Origin: Bacillota bacterium
GTDB taxonomy: Bacteria; Bacillota; Clostridia; Christensenellales; UMGS416
Length of the DNA stretch: 42,353 nucleotides
Direction: 5' to 3'
Assembly: GCA_023428265.1 (NCBI GenBank)
Contig: JAEYYW010000092.1
Location: forward strand, 1 to 42,353
Within the stretch, counting starts at the first letter, position 1. Each line of letters starts with the position of its first letter. This document shows, one piece after another, positions 30,949-40,286 of the stretch. The translations under genes and the position numbers were made by a program. The notes beneath the pieces are model-generated. The model did not search any database. It saw nothing but the letters and a program-made list of their open reading frames with translations, and was not told the DNA's origin.

Positions 30949-31509
30949 CTACTTATTATCTGATATGTCATTCATGAATTGTTTCGTTTCTGATGCCAGA
31001 AGCACATCCTTGCCTGACAACCTGATAAAAGCTTCTGCCATCTGGCTCCACGTCTCTGGGAATGCGTTCCTACCGTATATTTTCTTTATTATTCCGTCCG
31101 AAAAAGTAACCGTTATCCCCCATTGATAGCCGTCATATGAATCTTCCAGGATGTATGATTCATTCCAATCTGCAAGTCCACATATAGAAGCATCTTTCAG
31201 AAACGCATCCACTTTGTCTTGAGACAGGCTTTCGAACTGTTGATACCCTTCGTTTTCTGCATTCTTATCACGTTCGAGTGGGGTCTCACCGTACCCTGCT
31301 GAAAATTGATAGATTCTTTTATTAACCAAATCAATTTTATACTCTGTATCGATGAAACCAATGCTCAACCAGTTCACATATATCTGTGATATATTCGACA
31401 AACCTGTAGTTTGAATAACTGTATCAGTTTCAATAGGTAATGGTGATTGGCAAGCCACAAGTATCACCAAAAGAAGTGGAATAATCAAAAATAGTAATCT
31501 TCTGTTCAC
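30949..31509 (-). CDS. Putative lipoprotein, unknown function
   Basis: A 186-residue protein with a lipoprotein signal: NRRLLFLIIPLLLVILVAC, the lipobox LVAC placing the lipidated Cys at residue 20. The mature part has no recognised domain but contains YKIDLVNKRIYQF and YQWGITVTFSDG stretches suggesting a beta-rich fold. GTG 31509 is chosen because GGAGGT precedes it by six bases; longer starts would bury the signal peptide. It begins one base after the stop of the P-loop kinase gene, so the two are coupled. The gene is clearly AT-richer than its neighbours, suggesting later acquisition. Confidence 0.7.
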   Translation of the reverse strand: MNRRLLFLIIPLLLVILVACQSPLPIETDTVIQTTGLSNISQIYVNWLSIGFIDTEYKIDLVNKRIYQFSAGYGETPLERDKNAENEGYQQFESLSQDKVDAFLKDASICGLADWNESYILEDSYDGYQWGITVTFSDGIIKKIYGRNAFPETWSQMAEAFIRLSGKDVLLASETKQFMNDISDNK

Positions 31510-31510
31510 G

Positions 31511-32044
31511 TCACACCTCCACAACCGTATCTTCAACCCTTCGCTCGATCTCATCCACGGTCTGCTCCGCGGTCAGGTCTGATGAATCAATCCACAGCCC
31601 GATTCTCGGTGTCTCCCGAAGAAACGCCTCATGCAATCCCTCTACAGTAAAGCCGACATAGCCTTTCTTACCCCTGGCTGCCTCACGTTGTTTCACTGTC
31701 TCCACGCTTGGATTCAAGACAACCACATGAAGAGGATATCCAACCAGCTGGGAAACAATATAGTTCAGTTCACCGCCTAAATAGTTATCCTGAAGCACCA
31801 CGGTGAATCCGGAATCGTAATACTGCTTTGCGGCTGTTACGGCGATGTTATAGCGAAGGCGGAGCTGCCGGAGCGCCTCCTCGCTCGGTATCTCAGCCAT
31901 TTCCTCGCGGCCGCTGGTGATCATGCGGCGAAACACATCACCGCGGAGGTGAACACCCCGCTCAAACCGGAGAGATAGCAACTCAGCCACAGTGGATTTG
32001 CCTGAGGCCATGATGCCAGTGACGATGATGATGGCTGGCTCCAT
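31511..32044 (-). CDS. P-loop kinase (AAA/zeta-toxin or CPT-like)
   Basis: A 177-residue small-molecule kinase-like protein. Walker A is TGIMASGKST at 9-18, followed by HLRGDVFRRMI, a substrate-lid-like region, VVLQDNYLG (Walker-B-like) and a late Arg-rich stretch KQREAARGKKG. Length and order resemble chloramphenicol phosphotransferase or gluconate kinase-type P-loop proteins. The substrate is unknown; an antibiotic or metabolite is possible. ATG 32044 follows GAGGTAA. It follows thiN after 24 bp and runs into the lipoprotein gene. Confidence 0.7.
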   Translation of the reverse strand: MEPAIIIVTGIMASGKSTVAELLSLRFERGVHLRGDVFRRMITSGREEMAEIPSEEALRQLRLRYNIAVTAAKQYYDSGFTVVLQDNYLGGELNYIVSQLVGYPLHVVVLNPSVETVKQREAARGKKGYVGFTVEGLHEAFLRETPRIGLWIDSSDLTAEQTVDEIERRVEDTVVEV

Positions 32045-32068
32045 TTCATATTTACCTCATATCTGAGA

Positions 32069-32713
32069 TCAAGGGTTAGAAGAAAAAAGCCGCATCAGAT
32101 ATGCAAAACCATCAACTGCAACATGCGCCACATCCGCCGTCATCACATTGCTGACACCGTTGGGCGCATCGATGGGCAGCGGCAGCGGCTCCTTTGTGCC
32201 ATACTGGAGTCCATCCAGATAGCGCACCGACACACCCTCGCCAATGGGAAGGATGGATAAGGTTTGCCCCGCTTTGCCGATGATCTCCACCGGCCCTGTC
32301 GCGGCCATGATTTCGCACTCCCCATCGCGGATGATCGTGCGGACACCCCGCCTGGCGGCGCGGACGAGCAGCATCAGGTTGCCCAGCAGGTGGTCAGCCC
32401 GGCCTCCCATCGCGCCAAGCAGGACGATCTCCGTGGCGCCGCGGGCAATGGCCTGATCCACAGCCAGCCAGCCGTCGGTTTCATCCTTGGCGGCCAGCAC
32501 GCGCACCAGCTCCACACCGGATCGCTCCATGGCTGCCAGCAGCGCCGGGGCAATGGAGTCCATATCTCCCACCAGCACATCGGGCAGGCGGCCAAGCGCA
32601 TGCAGGTGGGCAACGCCGCCGTCGGCGCAGATCACCAGATCGGAAGAGGCAAGCTCCCGGAGCAGGAGAGTTTCCGGCGCGCCGGAGCCTCCCAGCAGGA
32701 GGAGCGCCTTCAC
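32069..32713 (-). CDS. thiN: Thiamine diphosphokinase
   Basis: Converts thiamine to thiamine diphosphate. A 214-residue protein with the family signatures CADGG at 29-33, LVGDMDS at 47-53, KDETD at 76-80 and GAMGGRADH at 100-108. GTG 32713 overlaps the rpe stop (GTGA) with AAGGAGG upstream. It belongs to the conserved Firmicutes order rsgA-rpe-thiN. It starts the metabolic tail of the operon and is followed by a P-loop kinase and a lipoprotein not usually part of that order. Confidence 0.93.
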   Translation of the reverse strand: MKALLLLGGSGAPETLLLRELASSDLVICADGGVAHLHALGRLPDVLVGDMDSIAPALLAAMERSGVELVRVLAAKDETDGWLAVDQAIARGATEIVLLGAMGGRADHLLGNLMLLVRAARRGVRTIIRDGECEIMAATGPVEIIGKAGQTLSILPIGEGVSVRYLDGLQYGTKEPLPLPIDAPNGVSNVMTADVAHVAVDGFAYLMRLFSSNP

Positions 32714-33363
32714 CGCGCCGCCTCCTTGAGGGCAAGCACCGCCGCACCCATGTCGGCGGCGTTGAAAAGCGCCGATCCGGCCACGATGATGTTGGCCCCG
32801 GCAGACGCGGCGATTTTGATCGTCTCGGGATTGATGCCGCCATCCACCTCAATGTCCAGCTTCAGGCCGCGCCTGGAGGCCTCCTGCCGCAGCCGGGCGA
32901 TTTTGTCTGTGGCTTCGGGGATGTATTTCTGCCCGCCGTAGCCGGGGTTCACGCTCATCACAAGGGCCATGTCCATCTGGTCCAGCATCGGGAGCAGCGG
33001 CTCAACCGGCGTGGGCGGGTTGATGGAAACCGCGGCCCTGGCACCGGCCAGGCGGATGCGCCGCAGCACGTCAGGCAGGTCTTCGGTGGCTTCGGCATGC
33101 ACGGTGAGGATATCAGCGCCGGCGGAGAGGAAGCTGTCAATGTGTTTTTCCGGGTGCACAATCATCAAATGCACATCCAGGCGCATGCCGGTGCGCTTCC
33201 TGATGGCCTCCACCAAATGGGCTCCAAAGGTGATCGGCGGCACGAAGCTGCCGTCCATCACATCCAGGTGCAGCAAATCGGCGCCGGAATCTTCCACCCT
33301 TTTCACGGCATCGCCAATGGCGGCAAAGTCCGCTGTGAGGATGGATGCGGCGATTTCAATCAT
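32710..33363 (-). CDS. rpe: Ribulose-phosphate 3-epimerase
   Basis: Interconverts ribulose 5-phosphate and xylulose 5-phosphate in the pentose phosphate pathway. It has 217 residues, a TIM barrel with IAASILTADF at 4-13, LHLDVMDGSFVP at 31-42 (His32, Asp34, the metal site), DVHLM with His65, MSVNPGYGGQ and EVDGGINPET. ATG 33363 overlaps the rsgA end by eight bases and has GGAGGAA before it. The longer open frame upstream lies inside rsgA and is not used. Confidence 0.96.
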   Translation of the reverse strand: MIEIAASILTADFAAIGDAVKRVEDSGADLLHLDVMDGSFVPPITFGAHLVEAIRKRTGMRLDVHLMIVHPEKHIDSFLSAGADILTVHAEATEDLPDVLRRIRLAGARAAVSINPPTPVEPLLPMLDQMDMALVMSVNPGYGGQKYIPEATDKIARLRQEASRRGLKLDIEVDGGINPETIKIAASAGANIIVAGSALFNAADMGAAVLALKEAAR

Positions 33364-34249
33364 AACGGTTCCTCCACTTTTCTCGTGTTTCAGACAGGAT
33401 CTCCCGATATCTGGCATGGCGGCCAGCCGGGATTGCACCGGAGGCCACAGCCTGCTTGACCGCGCAGCCCGGCTCCGCGTCATGCAGGCAGCCGGAAAAA
33501 CGGCACTCCGATGCAAACGGCGCAAACTCAGGCCAGCAGGAAGGCAACAGGGCAGGGTCCATCGGCTCCACCTCCATGAGGCTGAAGCCAGGCGTGTCGG
33601 CGACCAGGCCGCCGCCGGGCATGGGCAGCAGCTCGGCGTGGCGCGTGGTGTGCCGGCCCCGCTCGGTTTTGTGGCTCACCGACCCGGTTTCAAGATTGCG
33701 ATCGGGAAAAAGGCAATTCAGGATGGACGATTTGCCCACGCCGGATTGGCCTGCCAGGCAGCAGCGGCGGCCAGCAAGGCGTTCCAACAGCGCATCGCGG
33801 CCAAGACCCGTTTTCGCGGACATCGGCAGCACTGCGGAAACCGCACCGGCATACTCCGCGGCAATGGCCTGCACAGCCGCCGCCGGGGCCAGGTCGCACT
33901 TGTTGATCACCAGCAGCACGGCCATATCCAGCGGCCGGGCGGCCACCAGCAGCTTGTCCACAAGCCTGAGATCGGGCTCGGGGCTTGCAGCCGCCGTGAC
34001 GAGCACCAGCGTGTCCACATTGGCCACCGCCGGGCGCTTCAATGCGTTGCGGCGGGGCAGGATTTTGTCCACAAAGCCCAGCTCCTCCCCGGAGCCGGGT
34101 GAGAATTCCACCTGGTCGCCGGGCAGCGGCGTGAGCCCGTCGCGGCGGAACTTCCCCCTGGCGCGGCAGGTATGCAGCACGCCTTCGGCCTGCACCTCAT
34201 AAAACCCGCCCACGCCCTTGATGATGATGCCCTGCATGGGGCTGCTCAT
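33356..34249 (-). CDS. rsgA: Small ribosomal subunit biogenesis GTPase RsgA
   Basis: A circularly permuted GTPase that checks late 30S subunit assembly. It has 297 residues: an OB-like N-terminal domain, then G4 NKCD (116-119), SAKTG (144-148), G1 GQSGVGKSS (167-175) and G3 DTPG (218-221), the permuted order typical of RsgA/YjeQ. A zinc finger (Cys249, Cys254, His256, Cys262) closes it. GGAGGT precedes ATG 34249. It follows the PASTA kinase by ten bases; in related bacteria this kinase phosphorylates RsgA, which fits the operon. Confidence 0.97.
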   Translation of the reverse strand: MSSPMQGIIIKGVGGFYEVQAEGVLHTCRARGKFRRDGLTPLPGDQVEFSPGSGEELGFVDKILPRRNALKRPAVANVDTLVLVTAAASPEPDLRLVDKLLVAARPLDMAVLLVINKCDLAPAAAVQAIAAEYAGAVSAVLPMSAKTGLGRDALLERLAGRRCCLAGQSGVGKSSILNCLFPDRNLETGSVSHKTERGRHTTRHAELLPMPGGGLVADTPGFSLMEVEPMDPALLPSCWPEFAPFASECRFSGCLHDAEPGCAVKQAVASGAIPAGRHARYREILSETREKWRNRYD

Positions 34250-34259
34250 TTGACCTCCG

Positions 34260-36209
34260 TTATGGGATGTTTATAGTCTCCCGTTTGACTTCCTCATCGT
34301 CAAAGGTAATGATAACAGTCTTGGCGCCCTGCGATTCGGAGTCCAGGCTCAGTGACACGGTGAGTTTGCCCGCCGGCCGCTTGCCGTCATACATCGTGGT
34401 GCGCTTGTCACCATCCACATACACGATCTTCACCACGGTGTTGTCTTTCAACACGTCCAGCTGCACCATGTAATCCTTGGTGAACTGCGGCTTCTGCCCG
34501 TTGCTGTAATAAAGCTCCACAACCGTGTTGCCGTCAACAGGCTGGCCATATTCCGGCGACTGCCCCACAACAAGGCCCAGCGGTAAGCTGCTGGCGACCG
34601 GCACCACGCGGCTCACGTTGATGTGCATGGTGCCCAGATAGGCTATGGCTTCGTCTTTGGTCTTGCCAAAAACGTTGGGCATTGTGGTGACCGTGGGCTC
34701 CACGGGCTGGGAAATCCAAATCTCCACCTTGCCATCCAGAGCAAGGTGCTCACCGGCGACCGGCTCCTGGCGGATCACGGTTCCTTTGGGCTTGTCGCTG
34801 ATCTCGCGATGGATGTCGCCCTCTGTCAAGCCCACAGCCCGCAGCTCGTCATGGGCCTGCTCCTGCGTTTTGTCCACCAGGTCAGGCACCTCGATCTTGC
34901 GGCCTCCGGAGCTGACAGTGAAATACACGGTCTGCCCGGGAGACACATACTCTCCTTCGGCAGGGCGCTGCGCCATGATGGTGTTTTTTGCCACCCGGTC
35001 GCTGGGCTCCTCGGTGATGTTGGGCTTCAGGCCCATCTTGTCCAGCTGCTGGAGGGCAATGTCGATATCCTTGCCATGGAAATCCAGCATTTGCACCTTT
35101 GCGGGAGCTGCCCGCTGCAGCAGAAGCCGTATGCCAAGATAGCCGCCGCCCAGCACCACGATCGCCAGCAGCACAAAGATGATCACGTTGATCGCCGACG
35201 GGCCCTTCTTCTTCCTGCGCCATTGGTTTTCTTTCCGTGGAGGCGGTGCGGGGGGTCTGCGGGAGTTGCCGGTGTTGGCCCAGGAAGCGCTTCCGGTGCC
35301 GCCGGCAATGCTTTCCACGCGGATGGGCGGCATGGGCCTGGTGCCTTCGGCCTCATCGCTCTGGCGGAATTTCACATAGCTGCCCTCCGGCTCCAGCAGG
35401 CTGCGCTCCAGATCGCGGGCCATCTCACGGGCATTGTCATAACGGCACGACTGCTCCTTGGAGATTGCCTTGAGGATCACAAGCTCCATTGCCTTGGGAA
35501 TGTCCGGCTGGATCTCCCGGGGCGGCCTGGGCGCATCCTGCAGATGCTTGAGGGCCACGGCCACCGGCGAATCGCCTGTGAAGGGCACGACGCCGGTCAC
35601 CATTTCATACAGCACAATGCCGATGGAGTAAAGGTCGGTCTTCTCGTTGGTTAGGCCCCCGCGGGCCTGCTCCGGTGAAATATAGTGCACCGAGCCCAGC
35701 ACATTGGAGCCGCTGATTGTGACCGTGGCGGTTTCCGCCGCCTTGGCAATGCCAAAGTCTGCCACCTTCACCGTACCCTCGGCGTTGAGTAGGATGTTCT
35801 GCGGCTTAATGTCGCGGTGGATCAGCTGGTGGCTGTGGGCGTAAAACAGCGCGTCGCAGATTTGCCTGCCGATGCGCACAGCTTCTGCGGGCTTGAGCCT
35901 TCCCTGCTTGGCAATATACTCCTTGAGCGTTTTGCCGGTGACATATTCCATCACGATGAAGTGCCTGCCGTCCTGGCAGCCCACCTCGATCGTCCGCACA
36001 ATGTTCTTATGGGAATACTTGATGGCGATCTGCGACTCTTTCTCAAAGCGCCGCACATAGGCCTCGTCCTGCATATACTCGCTGCGGAGCACCTTGATGG
36101 CCACTTCCTCGCCGGTGTCGCGGTTGTAGCCGCGATAAACGATGGCCATGCCGCCGGAGCCGATCACGCCGCTGACCACATAGCGATCGGCGATCACGTT
36201 ACCTTCCAT
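34260..36209 (-). CDS. prkC: Ser/Thr protein kinase with PASTA domains (PrkC/PknB/StkP type)
   Basis: A 649-residue membrane kinase. The cytosolic catalytic domain has the Gly loop GVIGSGGMAIV at 14-24, the lysine in VAIKV (Lys39), HRDIKPQN at 131-138 and DFG at 151-153. A Pro/Arg-rich juxtamembrane region precedes one transmembrane helix at about 339-362. Outside are three PASTA repeats of about 65 residues each (from roughly 371) that bind peptidoglycan fragments, then a short C-terminal domain. ATG 36209 is used because GGAGGTGA precedes it; the GTG three codons earlier is part of that ribosome site. It is coupled to the PP2C phosphatase and to rsgA. Confidence 0.96.
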   Translation of the reverse strand: MEGNVIADRYVVSGVIGSGGMAIVYRGYNRDTGEEVAIKVLRSEYMQDEAYVRRFEKESQIAIKYSHKNIVRTIEVGCQDGRHFIVMEYVTGKTLKEYIAKQGRLKPAEAVRIGRQICDALFYAHSHQLIHRDIKPQNILLNAEGTVKVADFGIAKAAETATVTISGSNVLGSVHYISPEQARGGLTNEKTDLYSIGIVLYEMVTGVVPFTGDSPVAVALKHLQDAPRPPREIQPDIPKAMELVILKAISKEQSCRYDNAREMARDLERSLLEPEGSYVKFRQSDEAEGTRPMPPIRVESIAGGTGSASWANTGNSRRPPAPPPRKENQWRRKKKGPSAINVIIFVLLAIVVLGGGYLGIRLLLQRAAPAKVQMLDFHGKDIDIALQQLDKMGLKPNITEEPSDRVAKNTIMAQRPAEGEYVSPGQTVYFTVSSGGRKIEVPDLVDKTQEQAHDELRAVGLTEGDIHREISDKPKGTVIRQEPVAGEHLALDGKVEIWISQPVEPTVTTMPNVFGKTKDEAIAYLGTMHINVSRVVPVASSLPLGLVVGQSPEYGQPVDGNTVVELYYSNGQKPQFTKDYMVQLDVLKDNTVVKIVYVDGDKRTTMYDGKRPAGKLTVSLSLDSESQGAKTVIITFDDEEVKRETINIP

Positions 36210-36960
36210 CGGAGTCACCTCCGATCATACGGGCCAACGCCACGGTGATGTTGTCGGAGCCGCCGCGCTCCAGCGCCAGGTTTATCATTGCCTCCGCGGC
36301 ATCCTTGAGCACGCCGGAGGCCAGGCAGGCGAGCATATCCGTGTCGGCCACATAGTTGGACAGGCCGTCAGAGCAGAGCAGCAGCACATCGCCGGGCACG
36401 GTTTCCAAACGGAAGATGTCGGCGCCGGTGAAGCTGTCCACACCGATGGAGCGGGTGATCACATTGCGATAGGGGTGCACCCGGGCCTCCTCGGCAGTCA
36501 TACGGCCTCGCTCCACCATCAGCTGCACCAGCGAGTGGTCCACGGTGACCTGCCGTACCGCGCCGTCGCGGATGAGATAGCAACGGCTGTCGCCCACGTT
36601 GCCGATCACCCACTGGTCGCCGTCGCGGCAGGCAATCGCCATCGTGGTGCCCATGCCCTGATAAAACTCGTTGGTGCCGGCATACTCGAGAATTGCCCGG
36701 TTGGCCTCGTTAAACGCCCAACGCACCGTGTATTCCATGGTGGGCGCGGTCTCAAGATTGCGTGCGGCGGAGATGATGTTGCAGGCCACCTGCACACCCA
36801 TGGCGCTGGCAACGTCACCGGCGTTGTAGCCGCCCATGCCGTCGGCCACGATCACAAGGTTGTCCAGCCCCTCCCCATCGGGGATGTAAAAGCTGTCCTC
36901 GTTTCGTTTGCGGACATTGCCGCGATGGGTGCTGGCGGCGTATTCAACGCGTTCTATCAT
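36199..36960 (-). CDS. prpC: PP2C-type Ser/Thr protein phosphatase (PrpC/Stp)
   Basis: Reverses the PASTA kinase's phosphorylations. The 253 residues show PP2C motifs: GNVRKRNEDSF at 14-24, VADGMGGYNAGD at 38-49, GNVGDSRCYL, LLLCSDGLSNYV and GSDNITV. ATG 36960 is chosen, with AAGGTAGG upstream; an in-frame TTG two codons earlier is less likely. It overlaps the kinase by 11 bases, the classic prpC-prkC pairing of Firmicutes. Confidence 0.95.
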   Translation of the reverse strand: MIERVEYAASTHRGNVRKRNEDSFYIPDGEGLDNLVIVADGMGGYNAGDVASAMGVQVACNIISAARNLETAPTMEYTVRWAFNEANRAILEYAGTNEFYQGMGTTMAIACRDGDQWVIGNVGDSRCYLIRDGAVRQVTVDHSLVQLMVERGRMTAEEARVHPYRNVITRSIGVDSFTGADIFRLETVPGDVLLLCSDGLSNYVADTDMLACLASGVLKDAAEAMINLALERGGSDNITVALARMIGGDSDGR

Positions 36961-36983
36961 GATCAAACCTACCTTGTGAGTAG

Positions 36984-38033
36984 TCAGTGGGTATTATCTT
37001 CCAAGTGCTTCCTGCGCAGCTGCCCGCATGCCCCTTCAATGTCTTCACCCAGCGTGCGGCGCTTGGTGGCGGACACGCCAAGGTGCTCCAGTTCCCGCAG
37101 GAACCGATCGATCGCCTGAGGCTTGCTGCCTTTCAGCTTTGCTTCCTCCACAGAGTTCAGAGGGATCAGGTTCACATGGCACTGCAGGCCTCGCAATAAC
37201 TCAGCAAGACGTTTCGCATGGGCAGGGCTGTCGTTCACTCCCTCAATCATAGCATATTCCACAATGGCCCGCCGGCCCGTCGCATCCACATAGCGGCGCA
37301 GCGCGTCCACCACCTGCCGCACTGAGAAGGCCCGCGCCGCCGGGATGAGCGCCTGCCGGCCCTCATCGTCCGGAGAGTGCAGCGACAGGCAGAGCGTGAG
37401 CGGCAGCCCCTCGCGGGAAAGGCGGTCCATGCCATCGGGCAGGCCGCAGGTGGAGACGGAGATGTTACGGGGGCTGATGCCAAGGCCGTCGGGGCTGGAT
37501 GCCCCGCGCAGAAACTTCAGTACATTGTCATAATTGTCCAGCGGCTCGCCGCTGCCCATCAGCACTAGGTTGGTTACCTGGCGCCCGCCACCGTGGGCGG
37601 TGTTCACAGCGATCACCTGCCCCAGCATTTCGCCGGCGGTCAGGTTGCGCACCAGCCCCGCCGTGGTGGAAGCGCAAAAGGCGCAGCCCATGCGGCAGCC
37701 CACCTGGGTGGAAACGCACAGCGTGTTGCCGTGCTTGTAAGCCATCAGCACGCCTTCAATCACGTTGCCGTCGTGCAGGGCGAAGAGGAATTTCTCGGTG
37801 CCGTCATGGGCCGAGCGGCGCGTCTCAATGATTCTGGCGCCGCCCAACGCGAAGCAATCTTTCAACTTCTGCCGGGTGGCGGCGGGCACGTTGGCCATCT
37901 CATCCACATCGCGGCCCTTCATCAGCCACTGCCGCACCTGCTTGGCGCGGAAGCGGGGCTCGCCCAGCGAAGCAAGGGCGTCGGCCAGCTCGTCGGCCGT
38001 CATATCCAGCAGGGCGGGTTTATCCATGCTCAT
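36984..38033 (-). CDS. rlmN: Dual-specificity 23S rRNA/tRNA adenine-C2 methyltransferase RlmN
   Basis: A radical SAM enzyme that methylates A2503 of 23S rRNA and A37 of some tRNAs. It has 349 residues. The [4Fe-4S] motif is CRMGCAFC (Cys113, Cys117, Cys120) and the catalytic methyl-carrying Cys is Cys336 in EGACGQL. Family stretches VLMGSGEPLDNYDNV and LSLHSPDDEGR are present. The ATG overlaps the rsmB stop by four bases. It is the next step of the rRNA-modification pair rsmB-rlmN. Confidence 0.96.
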   Translation of the reverse strand: MSMDKPALLDMTADELADALASLGEPRFRAKQVRQWLMKGRDVDEMANVPAATRQKLKDCFALGGARIIETRRSAHDGTEKFLFALHDGNVIEGVLMAYKHGNTLCVSTQVGCRMGCAFCASTTAGLVRNLTAGEMLGQVIAVNTAHGGGRQVTNLVLMGSGEPLDNYDNVLKFLRGASSPDGLGISPRNISVSTCGLPDGMDRLSREGLPLTLCLSLHSPDDEGRQALIPAARAFSVRQVVDALRRYVDATGRRAIVEYAMIEGVNDSPAHAKRLAELLRGLQCHVNLIPLNSVEEAKLKGSKPQAIDRFLRELEHLGVSATKRRTLGEDIEGACGQLRRKHLEDNTH

Positions 38034-39364
38034 TTGACCTTTTGCAGCAGCGCGACGAAAAAGCCCTCGCAGCCGTCTTCCGGCGGGAGCAGCTGCACCA
38101 TGCAGCCGTTTTCCACACGGCCCTTCAGGCGGTCGGGCAGATATTGGGAAATGTCTGCCGGGCGGAAGGAGCGGGCCAACTTCAAGAATCCTTCGATCAT
38201 GCCCTGGTTTTCGGCCCGGGCGATCGTGCAGGTGGAGTAAAGCAGCTTGCCGCCCACCTTCACGCTGTCGGCCACATTGTTCAGTATCTTTTTTTGCGTC
38301 ACGGCCAGCGTCATAATGTTTTCGGGCCGGCGCGTCACCTTGATGTCGGGGCTATTCCATGCCACGCCCAGGCCGGAGCAGGGCGCGTCCACCAGCACCA
38401 GGTCAAACAGCCTGGGGTCGTTGAAGCGGGCGTCGTGGGGCTCGGCAGTCACAGAGGTGACCTTCAAACGGGCGAACGTCTCCTTCATCAGCGTGACGCG
38501 ATGAGGGTGCACATCCCAGGCGGTGATGGCGCAATCGTTGTTGAGGTGCCCCGCGATGGCGGCGGACTTGCCGCCGGGGGCCGCGCAGGCGTCCAGGATC
38601 GCTGCACCGGGGCCGGCGGCGCGGGCGGCGATTTGCGCAACCAGTTGCGACGCTTCGCCCTGCAGCGTTGCCTTACCCTGCTTGAACAGCTCCCAATCGG
38701 TGGCGTTGGCACCGCCCCTCACGCGGAACGCGCCGGGCACCAGAAAGCCCTGCTCATACTCAATTTCCTGGGCCTTCAGAAACTCCTCCAGCTCGCCGGC
38801 GCTGCCCCCCGCCAGGGGGTTGGCGCGTGCTGTGGCATGGAAGCGGGGCTCCCAGGCCAGCAGCGCTTCGGCATAACGGGGTTGCTCCTTCAGCCACAGC
38901 TCCACGACGAAGCGGGGCCAGGAGTATTTCACGCTCAGATAACCGGCCGGGTCAGTCTCCCGGTCGGGCAACCGGGGCTGCTTGCCCTCCTTGACCACAT
39001 TGCGCAGCACGGCGTTCACAAGGCCCGCGCGGGTCATGAAGCCGTCCTGCTTGACCAGCTCCACGGAGCTGTCCAGCACCGCGAAATCAGGCACGGCATC
39101 CATATACATCAGCTGGCAGGCGCCGAGGCGCAGCACATTGAGCACCTTCTCCGGCGTCTGCTTCATGTCAATCCAGGGCGTCACGACGCTGTCGATGGCA
39201 ATCAGTTTGTCCAGCGTCTGATACAAAAGCTTGCGCGCAAACCGCGCTTCCCTGGCGTCCAGGCCCTTGAAATGGCTCTTTGCGGCAAGATCGGCAAAAG
39301 TACGCTTCAACAGCACATCGTTGAGCGCCTCCCAGGCCGCCAGCCGCCCACTGTCAACCGGCAT
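38030..39364 (-). CDS. rsmB: 16S rRNA (cytosine(967)-C5)-methyltransferase RsmB
   Basis: An m5C methyltransferase of 444 residues. The N-terminal NusB-like RNA-binding domain covers about residues 1-140 (SGRLAAWEALNDVLL, VLNVLRLGACQL). The catalytic domain has the SAM-binding DACAAPGGKS, the catalytic DAPCSGLG and the second Cys in LLYSTCTI, diagnostic of the two-cysteine m5C mechanism. ATG 39364, 11 bases inside the end of fmt, is chosen as the conserved start; GGAAGGGA lies about ten bases upstream. Confidence 0.95.
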   Translation of the reverse strand: MPVDSGRLAAWEALNDVLLKRTFADLAAKSHFKGLDAREARFARKLLYQTLDKLIAIDSVVTPWIDMKQTPEKVLNVLRLGACQLMYMDAVPDFAVLDSSVELVKQDGFMTRAGLVNAVLRNVVKEGKQPRLPDRETDPAGYLSVKYSWPRFVVELWLKEQPRYAEALLAWEPRFHATARANPLAGGSAGELEEFLKAQEIEYEQGFLVPGAFRVRGGANATDWELFKQGKATLQGEASQLVAQIAARAAGPGAAILDACAAPGGKSAAIAGHLNNDCAITAWDVHPHRVTLMKETFARLKVTSVTAEPHDARFNDPRLFDLVLVDAPCSGLGVAWNSPDIKVTRRPENIMTLAVTQKKILNNVADSVKVGGKLLYSTCTIARAENQGMIEGFLKLARSFRPADISQYLPDRLKGRVENGCMVQLLPPEDGCEGFFVALLQKVK

Positions 39365-40286
39365 CAAGAACCATCCCTTCCACAAGCCTGCATCCGCACA
39401 GGTATTCGGAGGAACAAAGCCTCCGCTTGCCGGGCATTTGCAGGTCCAGTATTCTGATTGCGCCGCCACGGGCGCCGATGATCAGGCCATCCTTCTGGTT
39501 CACACGCAGGATGCGCCCCGGCTCGCCATCCATCGCAACGCACTCCACACGCCACACCTTCATCACGTCATAGCCGCAGGTGGTCCAGGCGCCGGGCCAG
39601 GGGCTCACGCCCCGCACGAGGTTGATGATCTCCTGAGGCGTCTTGTTCCAGTCAATGCGGCCGCTGGCTTTGTCAAGCATCGGGTAATGGGTGGCGGCGG
39701 CATGATCCTGCGGCGTGCGCGTGAGCTTGCCCTGCTCCAGCAGAGCGATCGTCTCCAGAAGCGTCTCCGCTCCCAGCGCCGCCATCCGCGCAAACAGCTC
39801 TCCGGCAGTCTCCTCCGGGTGGATGCCGGTGCGCTTCTGCAGCAGGATGTCGCCGGTGTCCACACCGGCGTCGGTCATCATTGTGGTGATGCCCGTCTCG
39901 GTCTCGCCATTGATCACGGCCCACTGGATCGGGGCCGGCCCCCGATATTTCGGCAGCAGCGAGCCGTGCACATTGATGCAGCCATACTTGGGGATGTCCA
40001 GCAGCTTCTGCGGCAGGATCTGGCCGAATGCCGCCGTGACCATCAGATCGGGCTGCAGCGCGGCCATCGCGGCCACGCCCTCCGCGCGGCGGATGCGCTC
40101 AAACTCATACACGGTGAGCCCCAGCTCCTGCGCCGCCTGCTTGACAGCCGAGGGTTGTGTTTTTTGGCCCCGGTCGCGGGGCCTGTCCGGCTGGGTAAAC
40201 ACGCCCGCCACGTCATGGCCGGCATGCACCAAAGCGGTCAGGGAAGGCACGGCGAAATCCGGCGTGCCAAGAAATGCAATCTTCAC
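39354..40286 (-). CDS. fmt: Methionyl-tRNA formyltransferase
   Basis: Formylates initiator Met-tRNA with 10-formyl-THF. It has 310 residues: N-terminal IAFLGTPDFAVPSL, catalytic Asn105 and His107 in GCINVHGSLLPKYRG, and the aspartate Asp143 in GVDTGD. The C-terminal OB-like domain follows. It starts at GTG 40286 overlapping the def stop (GTGA), with GGAGGGTGA upstream. It is paired with def, which removes the formyl group after initiation. Confidence 0.97.
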   Translation of the reverse strand: MKIAFLGTPDFAVPSLTALVHAGHDVAGVFTQPDRPRDRGQKTQPSAVKQAAQELGLTVYEFERIRRAEGVAAMAALQPDLMVTAAFGQILPQKLLDIPKYGCINVHGSLLPKYRGPAPIQWAVINGETETGITTMMTDAGVDTGDILLQKRTGIHPEETAGELFARMAALGAETLLETIALLEQGKLTRTPQDHAAATHYPMLDKASGRIDWNKTPQEIINLVRGVSPWPGAWTTCGYDVMKVWRVECVAMDGEPGRILRVNQKDGLIIGARGGAIRILDLQMPGKRRLCSSEYLCGCRLVEGMVLDAG

